This document shows, in pieces, positions 6,188-6,852 of a stretch of DNA of 6,852 bases; position 1 is the stretch's first letter, and every line of letters starts with the position of its first letter. The notes below the pieces were generated by a model that was given only the letters and a program-made list of their open reading frames with translations, was not told where the DNA came from and searched no databases. A program made the translations under genes and the position numbers. This DNA comes from DASQGA01 sp035535315. Its GTDB lineage: Bacteria > Actinomycetota > Thermoleophilia > Gaiellales > Gaiellaceae. The stretch is from positions 1 to 6,852 of the forward strand of contig DATLQD010000110.1 of NCBI GenBank assembly GCA_035535315.1, read 5' to 3'.

Positions 6188-6370
6188 CTACGAAGGCTGG
6201 TTCGCTGTCTGACCCGCGGGCCGCATGAACGCGCCGATGATCCAGAAGAGCGGCACGAATATCCCTAGGATGAACATGAACCCGTGGCCGTTCCTCAGGG
6301 TCGTCATGCCTAGGGTTACGATCAGCACGATGTAGAGAAAAGCGGCGAGCCCGCCGAAGATCCACCACAT
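6188..6370 (-). CDS. 60-aa two-helix membrane protein of unknown function
   Basis: The start at 6370-6368 (ATG) is set by a very strong Shine-Dalgarno sequence, GGAGGAGG on the minus strand, 5 nt upstream. The protein begins MWW and has one hydrophobic helix at about residues 3-21 and a short basic polar turn (TTLRNGHG, 23-30). A second helix at about 31-49 contains a Pro and the FWIIGAFM motif, and a polar tail ends at Ser60. The pattern of two helices with a Pro-aromatic-G-A second helix resembles small membrane proteins annotated only as hypothetical in actinobacteria, and loosely the PLDc_N-type two-helix domain. I cannot assign it. Longer in-frame starts exist upstream but carry a polar, Pro-rich leader and ignore the strong ribosome binding site. 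It is convergent with prs and divergent from the small ORF at 6474. Confidence 0.78.
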   Translation of the reverse strand: MWWIFGGLAAFLYIVLIVTLGMTTLRNGHGFMFILGIFVPLFWIIGAFMRPAGQTANQPS

Positions 6371-6375
6371 AGCTT

Positions 6376-6394
6376 CCTCCTCCGTAGGTGGAGG
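6376..6394 (-). promoter_or_regulatory. Strong ribosome binding site that can fold into a hairpin
   Basis: On the minus strand CCTCC (6394-6390), a 6-nt loop and GGAGG (6383-6379) are followed by AGG, AAGCT and the ATG of the 60-aa protein. The Shine-Dalgarno sequence can therefore pair with a perfect 5-bp complement just upstream. The second register of the repeated GGAGGAGG would stay partly free, so occlusion may be incomplete. Confidence 0.5.
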
Positions 6395-6408
6395 TTGCAT
6401 GTTGCAAC
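6394..6408. repeat. Inverted repeat GTTGCA-N3-TGCAAC
   Basis: Six-base arms are separated by TGT, lying in the 103-bp divergent region between the 60-aa membrane protein gene and the small ORF at 6474. It is adjacent to the ribosome-binding hairpin. It could be a protein-binding operator or part of a 5' leader structure for the minus-strand gene. A 12-base symmetry of this kind can also arise by chance. Confidence 0.4.
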
Positions 6409-6460
6409 GCTTGGGCTGACCTCGCATCATCCGGTTCGGATGAGTCATACCGCGTGGTCT

Positions 6461-6466
6461 TATGCT
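6461..6466 (+). promoter_or_regulatory. Candidate -10 box for a leaderless small ORF
   Basis: TATGCT fits TANNNT and is followed by exactly 7 nt and then the ATG at 6474. This is the same spacing as at 1747-1760. TTCGGA at 6435-6440 resembles a -35 hexamer, but the 20-nt spacing is long. Confidence 0.4.
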
Positions 6467-6473
6467 GAGCGTC

Positions 6474-6608
6474 ATGCTCTTCTACGGCGTCGTCAGCGCC
6501 CAGACCGAGAAGGTCGTCGAGTTCTTCCTCGAGCGGGAGGCAGCCGAGGTGATGATCGGGGAGGTTCGCGAGGACGAGCCGGCGCTGGCGGAAGGATTTG
6601 AGGGTTGA
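6474..6608 (+). CDS. Small hypothetical protein, probably frameshifted near its C-terminus
   Basis: The ORF encodes 44 aa, beginning MLFYGVVSAQTEKVVEFFLE and rich in Glu. Of the first 40 codons, 37 end in G or C, the bias of a real gene in this genome. At about 6591-6600 this bias breaks, and the frame ends four codons later at TGA 6606-6608. Dropping one G near 6594 continues smoothly as DLRVEAIELGYLPQHVPPS to a TGA at 6652-6654, giving a 59-aa product. The gene is therefore probably a recent frameshift, a sequencing error or, less likely, a site of programmed shifting. An in-frame ATG at 6462 would add four residues; 6474 is preferred because of the -10 box spacing, and neither has a Shine-Dalgarno sequence. 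I do not recognise a family. It may be a small cytoplasmic helical protein. Confidence 0.6.
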   Translation: MLFYGVVSAQTEKVVEFFLEREAAEVMIGEVREDEPALAEGFEG

Positions 6609-6690
6609 GGCGATCGAACTCGGCTATCTGCCGCAGCACGTGCCTCCTTCCTGACCCTCCTTCCGGCACAAACCGAGGCTTGGGCGAAGT

Positions 6691-6721
6691 TTGGACTCTC
6701 TCGAGCTGGAAAGCTTAAGAC
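6691..6721 (+). promoter_or_regulatory. Candidate promoter for the coiled-coil gene
   Basis: TTGGAC (6691-6696) and TTAAGA (6715-6720) are 18 nt apart, in the only AT-richer stretch before the GTG at 6746. Both hexamers are imperfect matches to sigma-70-type consensus. Transcription would start near 6728, giving a leader of about 18 nt that holds the GAGGCGG ribosome-binding candidate at 6732-6738. Confidence 0.4.
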
Positions 6722-6745
6722 TGTTTCCTTCGAGGCGGCCCCGTC

Positions 6746-6852
6746 GTGACCAGTCAAGAGATCGTCGAAGAGTTTCAGCAGCTCGAGCAGAAGCTGGGGA
6801 CGTTGCGCACCCGCGCAGAGGAAGAGGAGTCGACCCTCAGCCAGCTTGAGGG
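6746..6852 (+). CDS. N-terminal fragment of a coiled-coil protein, cut by the window edge
   Basis: An open frame from GTG at 6746 runs off the end of the window, leaving 35 visible codons. The peptide is rich in Glu, Gln and Leu with a heptad-like pattern (IVEEFQQLEQKLGTLR, then AEEEESTLSQLE), so a coiled-coil or long helix is likely. A purine-rich GAGGCGG ends 7 nt before the GTG and could serve as its ribosome binding site. No family can be named from this fragment. The strong G/C third-position bias and promoter-like sequence upstream support a real gene, but the start codon is not certain. Confidence 0.6.
   Translation, partial: MTSQEIVEEFQQLEQKLGTLRTRAEEEESTLSQLE

Noticed and set aside
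6709..6729. GGAAA/TTTCC pairing around the candidate promoter before 6746
   Set aside because: The stem is five base pairs with an 11-nt loop, too weak to call. It overlaps a more plausible promoter.
1..6852. Possible undescribed defence, mobile or biosynthetic system
   Set aside because: No transposase, integrase, nuclease cassette, toxin-antitoxin pair, CRISPR repeat or biosynthetic cluster is visible. The genes are housekeeping plus a few small unknowns with no evident functional grouping.

Overview
This is a GC-rich bacterial window with a strong G/C bias at third codon positions. Short overlaps between genes, the order tatD-rsmA-ispE followed by glmU-prs, an actinobacterial-style PRPP synthetase (SPDPGR and RQDKK motifs) and TANNNT -10 boxes placed 7-8 nt before start codons together suggest a high-GC actinobacterium. 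A Thermoleophilia-type lineage is my best guess. That placement is inference; the window has no phylogenetic marker I can score.

Layout: (1) Positions 1-1749 hold a tightly coupled run of three genes. They are the 3' end of a TatD-family hydrolase, rsmA/ksgA (16S rRNA dimethyladenosine transferase) and ispE (isoprenoid precursor synthesis); each joint is a 4-bp overlap (ATGA, then GTGA). (2) Positions 1760-2222 hold a small multi-pass membrane protein of unknown function and a tRNA-Gln(UUG). (3) Positions 2260-3603, on the minus strand, encode a secreted lipoprotein with two apparent domains and no function I can name. (4) Positions 3723-6117 hold glmU and prs, overlapping by about 23 bp. They make UDP-GlcNAc and PRPP, precursors for cell wall and for nucleotides. 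(5) Positions 6118-6852 are an accessory-looking tail. It has a hairpin and a 13-bp tandem repeat at the convergent end of prs, a 60-aa two-helix membrane protein on the minus strand, a divergent 44-aa ORF that looks frameshifted, and the start of a coiled-coil protein cut by the window edge.

Most of the window is ordinary housekeeping sequence. I see no mobile element, CRISPR array, phage gene or undescribed multi-gene system. The points most worth checking are the probable frameshift at about 6594 in the small plus-strand ORF, a Val in the PRPP-binding loop of Prs where Asp is expected, the N-terminal extension of Prs, and a recurring arrangement suggesting leaderless transcripts.
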